DNA of 64,000 bases from Nocardiopsis alborubida (GTDB lineage Bacteria; Actinomycetota; Actinomycetes; Streptosporangiales; Streptosporangiaceae): assembly GCF_012396365.1 (NCBI RefSeq), contig NZ_JAAXPG010000003.1, positions 186,001 to 250,000 on the forward strand, given 5' to 3'. The position numbers were made by a program, and so were the translations under genes. The notes beneath the pieces are model-generated. The model did no database searches. It was not told where the DNA came from and saw only the letters and a program-made list of their open reading frames with translations. Of the stretch, positions 8,912 through 16,545 are shown in pieces. Every line of letters starts with the position of its first letter. Position 1 is the stretch's first letter.

Positions 8912-9541
8912 CTACGGGAGCAGCAGCGCGGCCACGGCTTCGAGGTCCGCCACCACGGTGGTCGCGTGGTCGAGGTCGTCGGGTCCGGTCGTGGAGGCCA
9001 CGGCCACCACGGGCATGCCCGCGTCCAGTCCGGAGCGGACGCCGCTCACGGAGTCCTCCACCACCACGCACCGCCCGGGCGCGACCCCCATGCGCTCGGC
9101 GCCCAGCAGGTACGGGGCCGGGTGGGGCTTGCCCTCGACCACCTGGTCGGCGGTCACCAGTACGCGGGGGAGGGGCAGCCCGGCCGTCGCGATCCGCGAA
9201 CGCGCGATCCGGTCGCTCCCGGACGTGACGATCGCCCAGGGGCGCCCGTGCGCGTCGAGTCCGGCCAGGAGTTCGCGCGCGCCGGGCACGACCCGGACGC
9301 CGTCCCCGGCCGCGGCCTCGTGGGCCTCGATCCGGGACGCCTCGGTCAGCGGGTCCAGGTGCGGGGCGAAGAGGCGGACCAGGTCCACGTCGGTCCGCCC
9401 GTGGTGGTCTTCGAGCACCGCGCCGACGTCCAGACCGCGTTCCACGGCCCACGCGGTCAGTCCCGCGCGGATGCTCGCGGTGGAGTCCACCAGCACGCCG
9501 TCCAGGTCGAACAGCACGGTCGCCTCGTCGTAGCCGCCCAC
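8912..9541 (-). CDS. HAD-superfamily phosphatase (sugar-phosphatase type), 209 aa
   Basis: Haloacid dehalogenase-fold hydrolase with a helical cap, similar in layout to 2-deoxyglucose-6-phosphatase and beta-phosphoglucomutase-like phosphatases. Motif I is FDLDGVLVDS (Asp12 nucleophile, Asp14 acid/base), motif II is IVTSG, motif III is the Lys in VEGKPHPAPY, and motif IV is VVVEDSVSG. GTG at 9541 is chosen over an ATG 28 codons upstream because GAGGGAG lies about 5 nt before it and the conserved fold begins at residue 8. It probably dephosphorylates a small sugar or glycol phosphate. Confidence 0.85.
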   Translation of the reverse strand: MGGYDEATVLFDLDGVLVDSTASIRAGLTAWAVERGLDVGAVLEDHHGRTDVDLVRLFAPHLDPLTEASRIEAHEAAAGDGVRVVPGARELLAGLDAHGRPWAIVTSGSDRIARSRIATAGLPLPRVLVTADQVVEGKPHPAPYLLGAERMGVAPGRCVVVEDSVSGVRSGLDAGMPVVAVASTTGPDDLDHATTVVADLEAVAALLLP

Positions 9542-9642
9542 GTCACTCCCTCGTCCGGTCCTCGTCGGGCACTCCAGAGTGCCATCCGAGATCGCCGGGT
9601 CGGCGACGGCACCCCTGCCGGACACGTGCCCGGCAGCGGGTG

Positions 9643-9669
9643 TGACACCACCGGCATGTCAATTACAGT
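9643..9669 (+). promoter_or_regulatory. Candidate promoter for a leaderless HTH transcript
   Basis: TGACAC (9643-9648) and TACAGT (9664-9669) are 15 bp apart. The -10-like box ends 6 nt before the ATG at 9676, and no Shine-Dalgarno sequence lies between, which fits a leaderless mRNA. The short spacer is a weakness. Confidence 0.35.
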
Positions 9670-9675
9670 TGACCC

Positions 9676-9912
9676 ATGGACGCCGAACAGCTGACCGCGC
9701 TCGCCCGCACCACCGGAGCCGACGACCCGCTGGTGGGTCTGGACGCCACCGTCCGGCTGCGCAGGGAGATGGAACGGGTCGAGGCCGTCCTCGTCCGCCG
9801 CGCCCGCAACCGGGGCTCCACCTGGGCCGAGATCGCCGAGGTGCTCGGCGTGTCCAAGCAGGCCATCCACAAGAAGTACGGCGGCCGGGGGCTCTTCGGC
9901 GCGCAGAAGTAG
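9676..9912 (+). CDS. Small helix-turn-helix protein, 78 aa
   Basis: A compact DNA-binding protein. Residues 1-45 form an amphipathic helix (VRLRREMERVEAVLVRRARN) that could dimerise, and residues about 47-68 are a clear helix-turn-helix: STWAEIAEVLGVSKQAIHKK. It ends at GLFGAQK with no effector domain. Such stand-alone HTH proteins are common and uncharacterised in actinomycetes. There is no ribosome site before the ATG, and a -10-like box sits 6 nt upstream, so translation may be leaderless. It is not in an operon. Confidence 0.75.
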   Translation: MDAEQLTALARTTGADDPLVGLDATVRLRREMERVEAVLVRRARNRGSTWAEIAEVLGVSKQAIHKKYGGRGLFGAQK

Positions 9913-9922
9913 GAGCGCGCCA

Positions 9923-9942
9923 CCGGTCCGGAGCCGGACCGG
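9923..9942. terminator. Short hairpin after the HTH gene
   Basis: CCGGTCCGG (9923-9931) and CCGGACCGG (9934-9942) form a perfect inverted repeat between two convergent genes. The 2-nt spacer means the inner pairs must open to form the loop. Confidence 0.45.
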
Positions 9943-9961
9943 CCCCGCCGGCCGGTTCAGC

Positions 9962-9997
9962 GCCACCGGTCAGCGCGATGCCACCGGTCAGCGCAGC
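9962..9997. repeat. 18-bp tandem duplication spanning a stop codon
   Basis: GCCACCGGTCAGCGC occurs at 9962-9976 and 9980-9994 with an 18-bp period. The right copy contains the stop codon (9988-9990) of the LLM oxidoreductase on the minus strand, so the left copy lies just beyond the gene end. Confidence 0.7.
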
Positions 9998-10824
9998 GCC
10001 GCCGCGAACCGCTCCATCCGGTCACCGAAGCCCTCCGCGCCGCCGAACCACACCGCCACCGCGTCCGCCCCGGCGGCGGTCAGCTCCCGGAACAGCCCGA
10101 CGGCGCGTTCGAACTCCTCCTCACCCCCGGGCCAGGCGATCCGCGTGCTCGCGCGCACCGGCCGCGGAGTCAGTTCCCGCAGCCGGTTCCGGGCCTCCAC
10201 GAACCCCGCCGCGTCCAGCCCCACGCCCTGCCACGCGTCGGCCCACTCGGCGGCCCGCCGCAGCGCCCGGTCGGACGTGCCGCCCACCATCACGGGCACA
10301 CGGCGCGTCGGACGGGGCGCGAACACCCCGCGCTCATAGGAGTGGAATCGTCCCTCGAACGGCCCCTCGCCCTCGAACAGGTGCCGCAGCAGCCGCAGCG
10401 CCTCGTCCGTCCGGGCGCCCCGCGTGGCGAAGTCCGACCCCACGGCCTCGAACTCCTCGCGCGACCAGCCGGTTCCCACACCCAGGACGAAGCGCCCCCC
10501 GGACAGGGCGTCCAGGGTCGCCACCTGCTTCGCCAGGACGAACGGGTCGCGCATCGGCGCCACCAGCACCGACGTGCCCAGCCGGATCCGCCGGGTCCGG
10601 GCCGCCAGGTGGGCCAGGGTCACCAGAGGCTCGTACACGCCGCCGAACGTCCGGCCGTACGGGGCGGGCGGCAGCAGGTGGTCCGGCAGCCACACCGCGT
10701 CCACGCCCAGCTCCTCGGCGCGAACGCCCAGTTCGACGAGGGTTCCCGGGGACATCTCCGCGGACTCGTCGGGCAGGACCACCTGGAGGGGGGTTCCCGT
10801 GATCGGTTCGGTCAGCTCGCTCAT
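9988..10824 (-). CDS. LLM-class (probably F420-dependent) oxidoreductase, 278 aa
   Basis: Luciferase-like TIM-barrel flavin/deazaflavin oxidoreductase. Characteristic segments are VDAVWLPDHLLPP near the N-terminus, RIRLGTSVLVAPMRDPFVLA, and the glycine-rich SGGRFVLGVGTGWSREEFEA (about residues 110-130). The later PVMVGGTSDRALRRAAEWAD supplies the phosphate-binding loop found in F420-dependent members. Start ATG at 10824. It could use F420 or FMN; F420 is more common for this subfamily in actinomycetes. Substrate unknown. The gene is flanked by a gap of about 80 bp from the next minus-strand gene and may be separately transcribed. Confidence 0.82.
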   Translation of the reverse strand: MSELTEPITGTPLQVVLPDESAEMSPGTLVELGVRAEELGVDAVWLPDHLLPPAPYGRTFGGVYEPLVTLAHLAARTRRIRLGTSVLVAPMRDPFVLAKQVATLDALSGGRFVLGVGTGWSREEFEAVGSDFATRGARTDEALRLLRHLFEGEGPFEGRFHSYERGVFAPRPTRRVPVMVGGTSDRALRRAAEWADAWQGVGLDAAGFVEARNRLRELTPRPVRASTRIAWPGGEEEFERAVGLFRELTAAGADAVAVWFGGAEGFGDRMERFAAALR

Positions 10825-10902
10825 GGAACGACGGTAGACCGTGCCACCGGTGTGAGGGCCAAGGACGGGTCAGGCACCCCCGCGCCCTCCTCTCCGGAAC
10901 GC

Positions 10903-11949
10903 CTACCGGGGCGAGGGCAGGGACACCTCCACGAACACCGCCCTGTGGTCGGTGCCGGTCACCTCCACGACCTCCAGGCGGTCGACGCCCATCCGGGGGT
11001 GCACCAGGACGTGGTCGATGGCGACGCCCGGGACGGCGCGCCCCACCGGCCAGGTGGGCTCCAGCCCCTCGCCCAGGACCGCTGCCGAACTCAGGTACCC
11101 GGCGTCCAGGACCTCGCGCATCGCCGCGTGGTCGAGCGTGGCGTTGAAGTCCCCGGCCAGGACCCGCATCCTGTCCGGGTCGCCCGCCTCGGCCAGGCCC
11201 TCCAGCTCCCCGTGCCAGGAGCCGGTGTGCGCGGGGGTCAGCGGGGGCGGGACGTGCACCGACGTCACCTCCAGGACGTCCTTCTCCCCGTCCCCGTCGC
11301 CGTCCTCGGGCAGCCTCACGACGGCGGTCGGCATCGCGAAGGCGTCGTGGCCCGCCTCCCCGCCGCCGGTGTCGGTGAGGGGGAAGGCCGAGTGGATGGT
11401 GCTTCCGTGCGCGCCCCTGGGGTCGGAGCGGTCGACCGCGTGCGGCAGGAGGCCGTCCAGTCCGGCGGCGGACAGCTCGCGCACCAGGTCGGGGGTGACC
11501 TCCTGGAGGGTGAGCACGTCCACCTCCCGGTCGCGCACCAGCGACACCACCTCCGCCACGTCGGCGCCGCCGCCGAGCATGTTCAGGGTCATGACCCGCA
11601 CGGCCGGACCGCCCGCCGAGGTCACGCCGAACGGTACCGCGCGGGGCACGACCACGGCGGCCAGCGCCAGCGTCACCGCGGTCAGGACCGCCATGGACAT
11701 CCAGCGCCGCAGCAGTCCGGCCACCGCCGCCGCCAGCGGTGCGGCGGCCAGCACGTAGGGGGTGAAGGCCAGGGCGGGCACCAGGGGCCACCCCCGTTCC
11801 AGGCCGAGGACCCGCAGCAGGGCGAACACCGCGAGCCCCGCGGCGGCCAGCGCGACCACGACGGTGACCGCGGAGGAGCGGCGCCGGGCCATGGAGGCCC
11901 CGCCGTCCGCCGGTTCCGTGCCGCTTCCCTGCACCCGCATCCGTTCCAT
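10903..11949 (-). CDS. Membrane-anchored endonuclease/exonuclease/phosphatase-fold protein, 348 aa
   Basis: Three hydrophobic segments (about residues 27-50, 56-80 and 83-105) are followed by an extracytoplasmic EEP-fold domain. The domain shows the metal and catalytic motifs RVMTLNMLGGG (Asn), LTLQEV (Glu), VLAGDFNATLDH (Asp/Asn) and GTDHRAVFVEV (Asp-His). Similar actinomycete proteins are annotated as endonuclease/exonuclease/phosphatase family, and the substrate may be a nucleic acid, phosphoinositide or phospholipid head group. The start has a strong GGGGGGAGGACTGCG. It lies 15 bp downstream of the LysR gene on the same strand and could be co-transcribed with it. Confidence 0.8.
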   Translation of the reverse strand: MERMRVQGSGTEPADGGASMARRRSSAVTVVVALAAAGLAVFALLRVLGLERGWPLVPALAFTPYVLAAAPLAAAVAGLLRRWMSMAVLTAVTLALAAVVVPRAVPFGVTSAGGPAVRVMTLNMLGGGADVAEVVSLVRDREVDVLTLQEVTPDLVRELSAAGLDGLLPHAVDRSDPRGAHGSTIHSAFPLTDTGGGEAGHDAFAMPTAVVRLPEDGDGDGEKDVLEVTSVHVPPPLTPAHTGSWHGELEGLAEAGDPDRMRVLAGDFNATLDHAAMREVLDAGYLSSAAVLGEGLEPTWPVGRAVPGVAIDHVLVHPRMGVDRLEVVEVTGTDHRAVFVEVSLPSPR

Positions 11950-11964
11950 CGCAGTCCTCCCCCC

Positions 11965-12921
11965 TCAGCAGGCGCGGGCGGCCGACACCAGGTGCCGGTA
12001 CACCTCCTCCAGACGCGGGTTGTCCGCGACCCCCGGACGCCGCACCAGGTACAGCGTGGTGACCGGCGGCTCCTCCGGGTCCAGCAGCGCCACCAGACGC
12101 CCCCCGGCCAGCGCCTCCCGGCACAGGTGGCGGGGCAGCACCGTCACCCCCGCCCCCGCGGTGACGGCCGACATCACCCCGCGCAGGTCGGGCACGGTGA
12201 CCGCGGGGGCACACGTCAGCCGCACCCCGAACACGTGCCGCCAGTAGCGGCGCAGGCCCGGCAGTTCGTCGTCGTAGGCCACCAGCGGGACCGCGCACAG
12301 CGCGGAGGCGCCCTGGCGGCGAAGCCGGTCGCGGCCGATCCGGTCCGCCCAGGACGGCGACGCCACCAGCACGGACTCCTCGTCCACGAGGGGTTCGGCG
12401 ACCAGGGTCCGCCCGCGCGGGCGGACCGCGGACACCACCAGATCGTGCCTGTCCCGGCGCAGCTCCTCCAGCAGTTCCTCAGCCGGACCGGTGCGCACGC
12501 GCAGCCGTACACCGTCCTCCACCAGGGGCGCGAGCGCGGGCAGCACCAGCGCGTGCAGCGCCTCGGCGGGACCCGCCACGCGCAGCGGCGCGGGCGACGC
12601 GGACGCGCCGCCCCCGTCGCGCCCGGCCACCACCTCCAGCGCGTCCAGGGGCTCGGCCACGCGCGCGACCAGGTCGTTGGCCTCGGCTGTCGGGGCCACC
12701 CCGCGGGGCAGCCGCTCGAAGAGGGGGTGTCCGAGCCGTCGTTCCAGGGAACGGATCTGGGTGGTGACCGTGGGCTGCGACAGCCGCAGCAGCTGCGCGG
12801 CGGCGGTGAAGGACCCCGACCGGTGCACCGCCAGGAAGGTCCTCAACTGCTGGAGATCGAGCGGTCCGCCGGACCGCGGGTCGGCCGCCGTGCCCGAACC
12901 ATTGACATTCCTATAGCTCAC
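11965..12921 (-). CDS. LysR-family transcriptional regulator, 318 aa
   Basis: N-terminal winged helix (about residues 20-80) with LDLQQLRTFLAVHRSGSFTA, then the recognition helix in LSQPTVTTQIRSLERRLG and LFERLPRG. The rest is the periplasmic-binding-protein-like LysR effector domain with DLVVSAVRPRG and GAGVTVLPRHLC. Start is GTG at 12921. It is divergent from the quinone-oxidoreductase-like gene at 13022 (100 bp apart), the classical LysR arrangement, so it likely controls that gene and itself. An A/T-rich stretch with an imperfect inverted repeat (CTATAGCTCAC and GTGGGTGAATAG, 12911-12950) is a candidate site. Confidence 0.86.
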   Translation of the reverse strand: MSYRNVNGSGTAADPRSGGPLDLQQLRTFLAVHRSGSFTAAAQLLRLSQPTVTTQIRSLERRLGHPLFERLPRGVAPTAEANDLVARVAEPLDALEVVAGRDGGGASASPAPLRVAGPAEALHALVLPALAPLVEDGVRLRVRTGPAEELLEELRRDRHDLVVSAVRPRGRTLVAEPLVDEESVLVASPSWADRIGRDRLRRQGASALCAVPLVAYDDELPGLRRYWRHVFGVRLTCAPAVTVPDLRGVMSAVTAGAGVTVLPRHLCREALAGGRLVALLDPEEPPVTTLYLVRRPGVADNPRLEEVYRHLVSAARAC

Positions 12922-13021
12922 TTCGCCGATTTTATTGGTGGGTGAATAGCTGCTCGGACTAGTGTCTGTTCGGTCCGCGGGTCACCGCGTCAACACCCAG
13001 CGAAGTCACGGAGGTCGCGTC

Positions 13022-14032
13022 ATGTCCGTCACCAGCAGGGAGGTCCACTTGGTGGCCCGTCCCGTCGGCGAGCCCGAGCCCACCGACTTCTCCCTCGTGG
13101 AGACCACCGTCGCCGACCCCGGTCCCGGGCAGGTCCTGGTACGCAACGACTGGATGTCCGTGGACCCGTACATGCGGGGCCGCATGAACGACGTCAAGTC
13201 CTACGTCCCCCCGTTCCGGCTCGGTGAGCCGATGGACGGGGGCGCGGTGGGCGTGGTCACCGCCTCGGGCAGCGACGACGTCCCCGTGGGCACGACCGTC
13301 CTGCACGCGGCCGGATGGCGCGAGTACGCGCTGCTGCCCGCGGAGTCCGTGCGCGCGGTGGACGCCTCGCTGGCGCCCGTCGAGGCCTACCTCGGCGTAC
13401 TGGGCATGGTCGGCCTCACCGCCTACGCGGGCCTGACCGAGGTCGCCCCGGTGCGCGAGGGCGACGTGGTGTTCGTCTCCGGAGCCGCGGGAGCGGTCGG
13501 ATCCGCCGCCGGCCAGATCGCCCGCCAGCTGGGCGCCTCCCGGGTGGTCGGGTCCGCGGGCGGCCCGGAGAAGAAGCGCCGCCTCCTGGAGGACTTCGGC
13601 TTCGACGCCGCCATCGACTACCGCGAGGGCCGTCTGGAGGAGCAGCTCGCCGAGGCCGCTCCCGAGGGGATCGACGTCTACTTCGACAACGTCGGCGGCG
13701 ACCACCTGAGGGCCGCCATCGCCGCGATGCGCAACCACGGCCGGATCGCCCTGTGCGGCGCGATCTCCCAGTACAACGCCACCGAGCCCGCGCCCGGTCC
13801 CGACAACCTCTTCCTGGCCGTCGGCAAGCGCCTCACCCTGCGCGGGTTCATCGCCGGAGACCACGGCCACCTGATGAAGGAGTACGCCGAGCGCGCCTCC
13901 GAGTGGATCGTCGACGGCAGGCTGCGCAGCGAGCAGACCGTCGTCGACGGCATCGACAACGCCGTGCGGGCCTTCCTCGGCATGATGCGGGGCGCCAACA
14001 CCGGCAAGATGCTGGTCCACCTCACACCCTGA
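13022..14032 (+). CDS. NADP-dependent medium-chain reductase (CurA/YfmJ-like), 336 aa
   Basis: Zinc-independent medium-chain dehydrogenase/reductase of the leukotriene B4 12-hydroxydehydrogenase type, reducing alpha,beta-unsaturated ketones or aldehydes. The N-terminal catalytic domain has the family mark SVDPYMRGRM (about residues 43-52). The Rossmann domain shows VFVSGAAGAVGSAAGQIARQ followed by AGGPEKKRR, the NADPH phosphate clamp. DVYFDNVGGDHL and ALCGAISQYN are also characteristic. ATG at 13022 has GGAGG upstream. It is divergent from the LysR gene and followed by an aldo-keto reductase 88 bp away, which suggests a carbonyl-detoxification or electrophile-response unit. Confidence 0.87.
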   Translation: MSVTSREVHLVARPVGEPEPTDFSLVETTVADPGPGQVLVRNDWMSVDPYMRGRMNDVKSYVPPFRLGEPMDGGAVGVVTASGSDDVPVGTTVLHAAGWREYALLPAESVRAVDASLAPVEAYLGVLGMVGLTAYAGLTEVAPVREGDVVFVSGAAGAVGSAAGQIARQLGASRVVGSAGGPEKKRRLLEDFGFDAAIDYREGRLEEQLAEAAPEGIDVYFDNVGGDHLRAAIAAMRNHGRIALCGAISQYNATEPAPGPDNLFLAVGKRLTLRGFIAGDHGHLMKEYAERASEWIVDGRLRSEQTVVDGIDNAVRAFLGMMRGANTGKMLVHLTP

Positions 14033-14120
14033 ACCACTTGCCTGGAGTGCACTCCAGGTCGTCACCATGGGGGAGCACCCCCACGAACACCGACGAGTCC
14101 GCCACGACGGAAGGGCGCTC

Positions 14121-14939
14121 ATGCAGCACGTCACGCTGAACAACGGCCTCACCATGCCCCAACTCGGGTTCGGCGTCTGGCAGGTCCCCGACGACGAGGC
14201 CCAGGCCGCCGTCGCGACCGCCCTGGAGACCGGGTACCGCAGCATCGACACGGCCAGGATCTACGACAACGAGCGGGGCACGGGCCGGGCCCTGGCCGAG
14301 TCGGGCCTCGCCCGCGAGGAGCTGTTCGTCACCACCAAGCTGTGGAACGACGAGCAGGGCTACGACAGCGCGCTCAAGGCCTTCGACGCCAGCCTGGACC
14401 GCCTCGGCCTGGACTACGTCGACCTGTACCTGATCCACTGGCCCTGCCCCAGGCAGGACGCCTACGTCGAGTCCTGGAAGGCGCTGGAGCGCATCCACTC
14501 CGAGGGCCGCGCCAGGTCCATCGGCGTGTCCAACTTCACCGAGCAGACCCTGGACCGCCTGGTCGCGGAGACCGAGGTCGTCCCGGTCCTCAACCAGATC
14601 GAGCTGCACCCCCACTTCTCGCAGGAGGCCATGCGGGCCGTCAACGCCCGCCACGGCCTCCTCACCGAGGCCTGGAGCCCGCTGGGCCAGGGCAAGGGGC
14701 TGCTGGAGGACCCGGAGCTGGCCGCCCTCGGCGAGAAGCACGGCAGGTCCGCGGCGCAGATCGTGCTGCGCTGGCACCTCCAGCTGGGCAACGTCGTGAT
14801 CCCCAAGTCCGTGACCCCGTCCCGGATCCGGGAGAACTTCGACGTGTTCGGCTTCGAGCTGTCCGCCGAGGACATGGACCGGGTCTCGGCGCTCGACCGG
14901 GGCGGCCGGATCGGCTCGGACCCCGCCACGGTCGGCTGA
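14121..14939 (+). CDS. Aldo-keto reductase (AKR5-type, 2,5-diketo-gluconate reductase-like), 272 aa
   Basis: NADPH-dependent TIM-barrel reductase. The catalytic tetrad is complete: Asp43 and Tyr48 in SIDTARIYDNE, Lys73 in TTKLWN, His106 in LYLIHWP. The cofactor-binding C-terminal segment GNVVIPKSVTPSRIRENFDV is present. ATG at 14121 follows GGAAGGG; the 18-codon upstream extension lacks a ribosome site and is poorly conserved in style. Directly behind the medium-chain reductase, so the pair may be co-transcribed and LysR-controlled. A very strong terminator follows. Confidence 0.9.
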   Translation: MQHVTLNNGLTMPQLGFGVWQVPDDEAQAAVATALETGYRSIDTARIYDNERGTGRALAESGLAREELFVTTKLWNDEQGYDSALKAFDASLDRLGLDYVDLYLIHWPCPRQDAYVESWKALERIHSEGRARSIGVSNFTEQTLDRLVAETEVVPVLNQIELHPHFSQEAMRAVNARHGLLTEAWSPLGQGKGLLEDPELAALGEKHGRSAAQIVLRWHLQLGNVVIPKSVTPSRIRENFDVFGFELSAEDMDRVSALDRGGRIGSDPATVG

Positions 14940-14944
14940 CCGCC

Positions 14945-14977
14945 GTGTTCCCGGGCCGGACGCCGGCCCGGGAACAC
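14945..14977 (+). terminator. Strong hairpin after aldo-keto reductase gene
   Basis: GTGTTCCCGGGCCGG (14945-14959) pairs perfectly with CCGGCCCGGGAACAC (14963-14977), a 15-bp stem with a 3-nt loop 5 nt after the stop codon. Confidence 0.8.
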
Positions 14978-15062
14978 CCCGCGGGGGCGGAGGACCGGGG
15001 CCTGGCGGTGCCGGGAACAGGCGGACGAACACCCTCACACCAGGGCGAAGAACTCAACAGAG

Positions 15063-15110
15063 GACACCTCGTGTCGGGCACGGATCTCTTTCGCGTGTCT
15101 GTTCGGACAC
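15063..15110. promoter_or_regulatory. Two GTGTC/GACAC inverted repeats upstream of the hydrolase
   Basis: GACAC-CTC-GTGTC at 15063-15075 and GTGTC-TGTTCG-GACAC at 15095-15110 use the same half-site in opposite orders. They lie 107-154 bp before the hydrolase start and could be operator sites. No regulator gene is adjacent. Confidence 0.35.
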
Positions 15111-15142
15111 TCCCGGCGCCCCCGAGTGGCGTGGTGCCGAAC

Positions 15143-15206
15143 GGAGGCGTACAGTCCTCTCTTGGCGCGCCGACAAGCAAGGACGGCGTCCAGTCTCCTC
15201 TTAGGC
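15143..15206 (+). repeat. Direct repeat GGCGTNCAGTC...CTTNGGCG, two copies
   Basis: GGCGTACAGTCCTCTCTTGG (15146-15165) and GGCGTCCAGTCTCCTCTTAG (15185-15204) are near-identical, offset by 39 bp, and end 12 bp before the hydrolase ATG. The second copy contains CTCCTCTTAGGCGAAG, so part of it lies in the ribosome-binding region. Confidence 0.6.
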
Positions 15207-15216
15207 GAAGCAGATC

Positions 15217-16098
15217 ATGACCGTCGTCCCGCACCGCACCGCACGCGTCTACCGCTCCGACAACGCCGAGCGCTCCGTGCACGCGTGGTGCCACAAAGCC
15301 CTGAGCCAGTGGCCCGAACTCGGACCCCTCCCGCCCGTGGAGACCCGTCTGGGCAGTACGCAGGCCTTCCGCTCCGCGGGCGGCCCCGGAACCCCGGTGC
15401 TGGTGCTCTCGGGCACCAACTTCAACGCGGCCGCCACGGTGCCCGCGGCCCGGGCGCTGTCCGCGGACCGGCCGGTACTGCTGGTCGACCTGCCCGGACA
15501 GCCGGGCCTGAGCTGTAGCCAGAGGGTCGGCGGAGCCAGGGTCGAGACCTACGGCGCGTGGCTCGACGAGCTCCTGCCCCAGATCACCGACCGGCCCGTC
15601 CTCGTGCTGGGGCACTCGCGCGGCGCCGCCATCGCGCTCGCCTCCACGCCCTCCCCGCTGGTCGCCGGGATCCTGCTGCTCAACCCGGCCGGACTGACCG
15701 CGGCCGGGGTCAGCTCCGAGTCGATGCGCGCCACCCTGCCGTGGATGATCCACCCCAACGAGCAGACCAGCGGACGCCTGGTGGAGTTCCTCAGCGGCCC
15801 CGCCACCGAGTGCGAGAAGCACCGGGCCGAGGCCGAGTGGCTGACCCTGGTGGCCCGGTACTGCCGCGCGGGGTCCACTCCCAGCCCGTTGCCGGCGGAG
15901 CACTTCCGCGCCTGGTCCGGCACCCCGGTCGCCGTCGCGACCGGATCGCACGACCCCTTCTTCTCGCCCGCGCGCCTGCACGGACCGGCCCGCCGGTTCC
16001 TGGACGCCGACGTCCACACCATCGAGGGCGCGGGGCACCTGTCGCTGTACGAGCAGCCGGAGCGGGTGCGCGAACTGCTGGACGAACTCGACGCCTGA
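15217..16098 (+). CDS. Alpha/beta hydrolase, 293 aa
   Basis: Cytoplasmic alpha/beta-hydrolase fold. The catalytic triad is readable: Ser134 in the nucleophile elbow LGHSRGAA, Asp246 in TGSHDPFF and His274 in EGAGHLSLYEQPERV. The oxyanion region is around SGTNFNAAAT (about residue 65). There is no signal peptide. The substrate is unknown; esterase, lactonase or C-C hydrolase are possible. The 277-bp upstream region contains inverted GTGTC/GACAC pairs and a direct repeat, suggesting regulated expression. Confidence 0.82.
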   Translation: MTVVPHRTARVYRSDNAERSVHAWCHKALSQWPELGPLPPVETRLGSTQAFRSAGGPGTPVLVLSGTNFNAAATVPAARALSADRPVLLVDLPGQPGLSCSQRVGGARVETYGAWLDELLPQITDRPVLVLGHSRGAAIALASTPSPLVAGILLLNPAGLTAAGVSSESMRATLPWMIHPNEQTSGRLVEFLSGPATECEKHRAEAEWLTLVARYCRAGSTPSPLPAEHFRAWSGTPVAVATGSHDPFFSPARLHGPARRFLDADVHTIEGAGHLSLYEQPERVRELLDELDA

Positions 16099-16545
16099 CC
16101 TCTGCCGGAGCTCCCCCGCCGCGCGGGGACGGAGCCCGTCGGGAGGGCCCGCCCTCCTCGCCCCAGCGCCCCGACCCCCGCGCGGGGGTCGGCGGAGCAC
16201 GGTGCGACGCGTGGCCGCGTGCGCCGTCCGTCCTTTCCGGGCGGACTCCCGGTCCTCCTCCCCGCGGTTCCGGGGAACGGTGACGAGGCGGGACGTACCC
16301 GCGCGAAAGGGTGCGTAGTGTACACAACCCTGCAAGAACATGCCCTATGTGGATTTTGGCATATTTAAACAGCGAGTTTTCGGTGTGCTGCTAATGGTGG
16401 CGGGTAAGGACGTTCCCGACTCTCCTCAAAAGGAAGGATAAACAGGGAACCCCGCCCCAAGGACGTATCCTTGCCCGAGGTCGGTGCGGGCTGACGGGCC
16501 CTTGTCCCTCGACGAACGTCCCCGAAACACCAGAAAGCAATCGGC
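16099..16545. other. Long leader/control region upstream of the BCCT transporter
   Basis: 447 bp. The palindrome GTGTACAC is at 16317-16324. A clearly A/T-rich island at about 16345-16385 is the likely promoter, leaving a leader of roughly 150 nt. In that leader AAGGATA (16434-16440) can pair with TATCCTT (16466-16472). I looked for a ydaO-type c-di-AMP riboswitch and could not support one. Confidence 0.4.

Noticed and set aside
16380..16545. ydaO-type c-di-AMP riboswitch upstream of the BCCT gene
   Set aside because: The expected conserved blocks could not be lined up; only a weak stem and an A/T island were visible.
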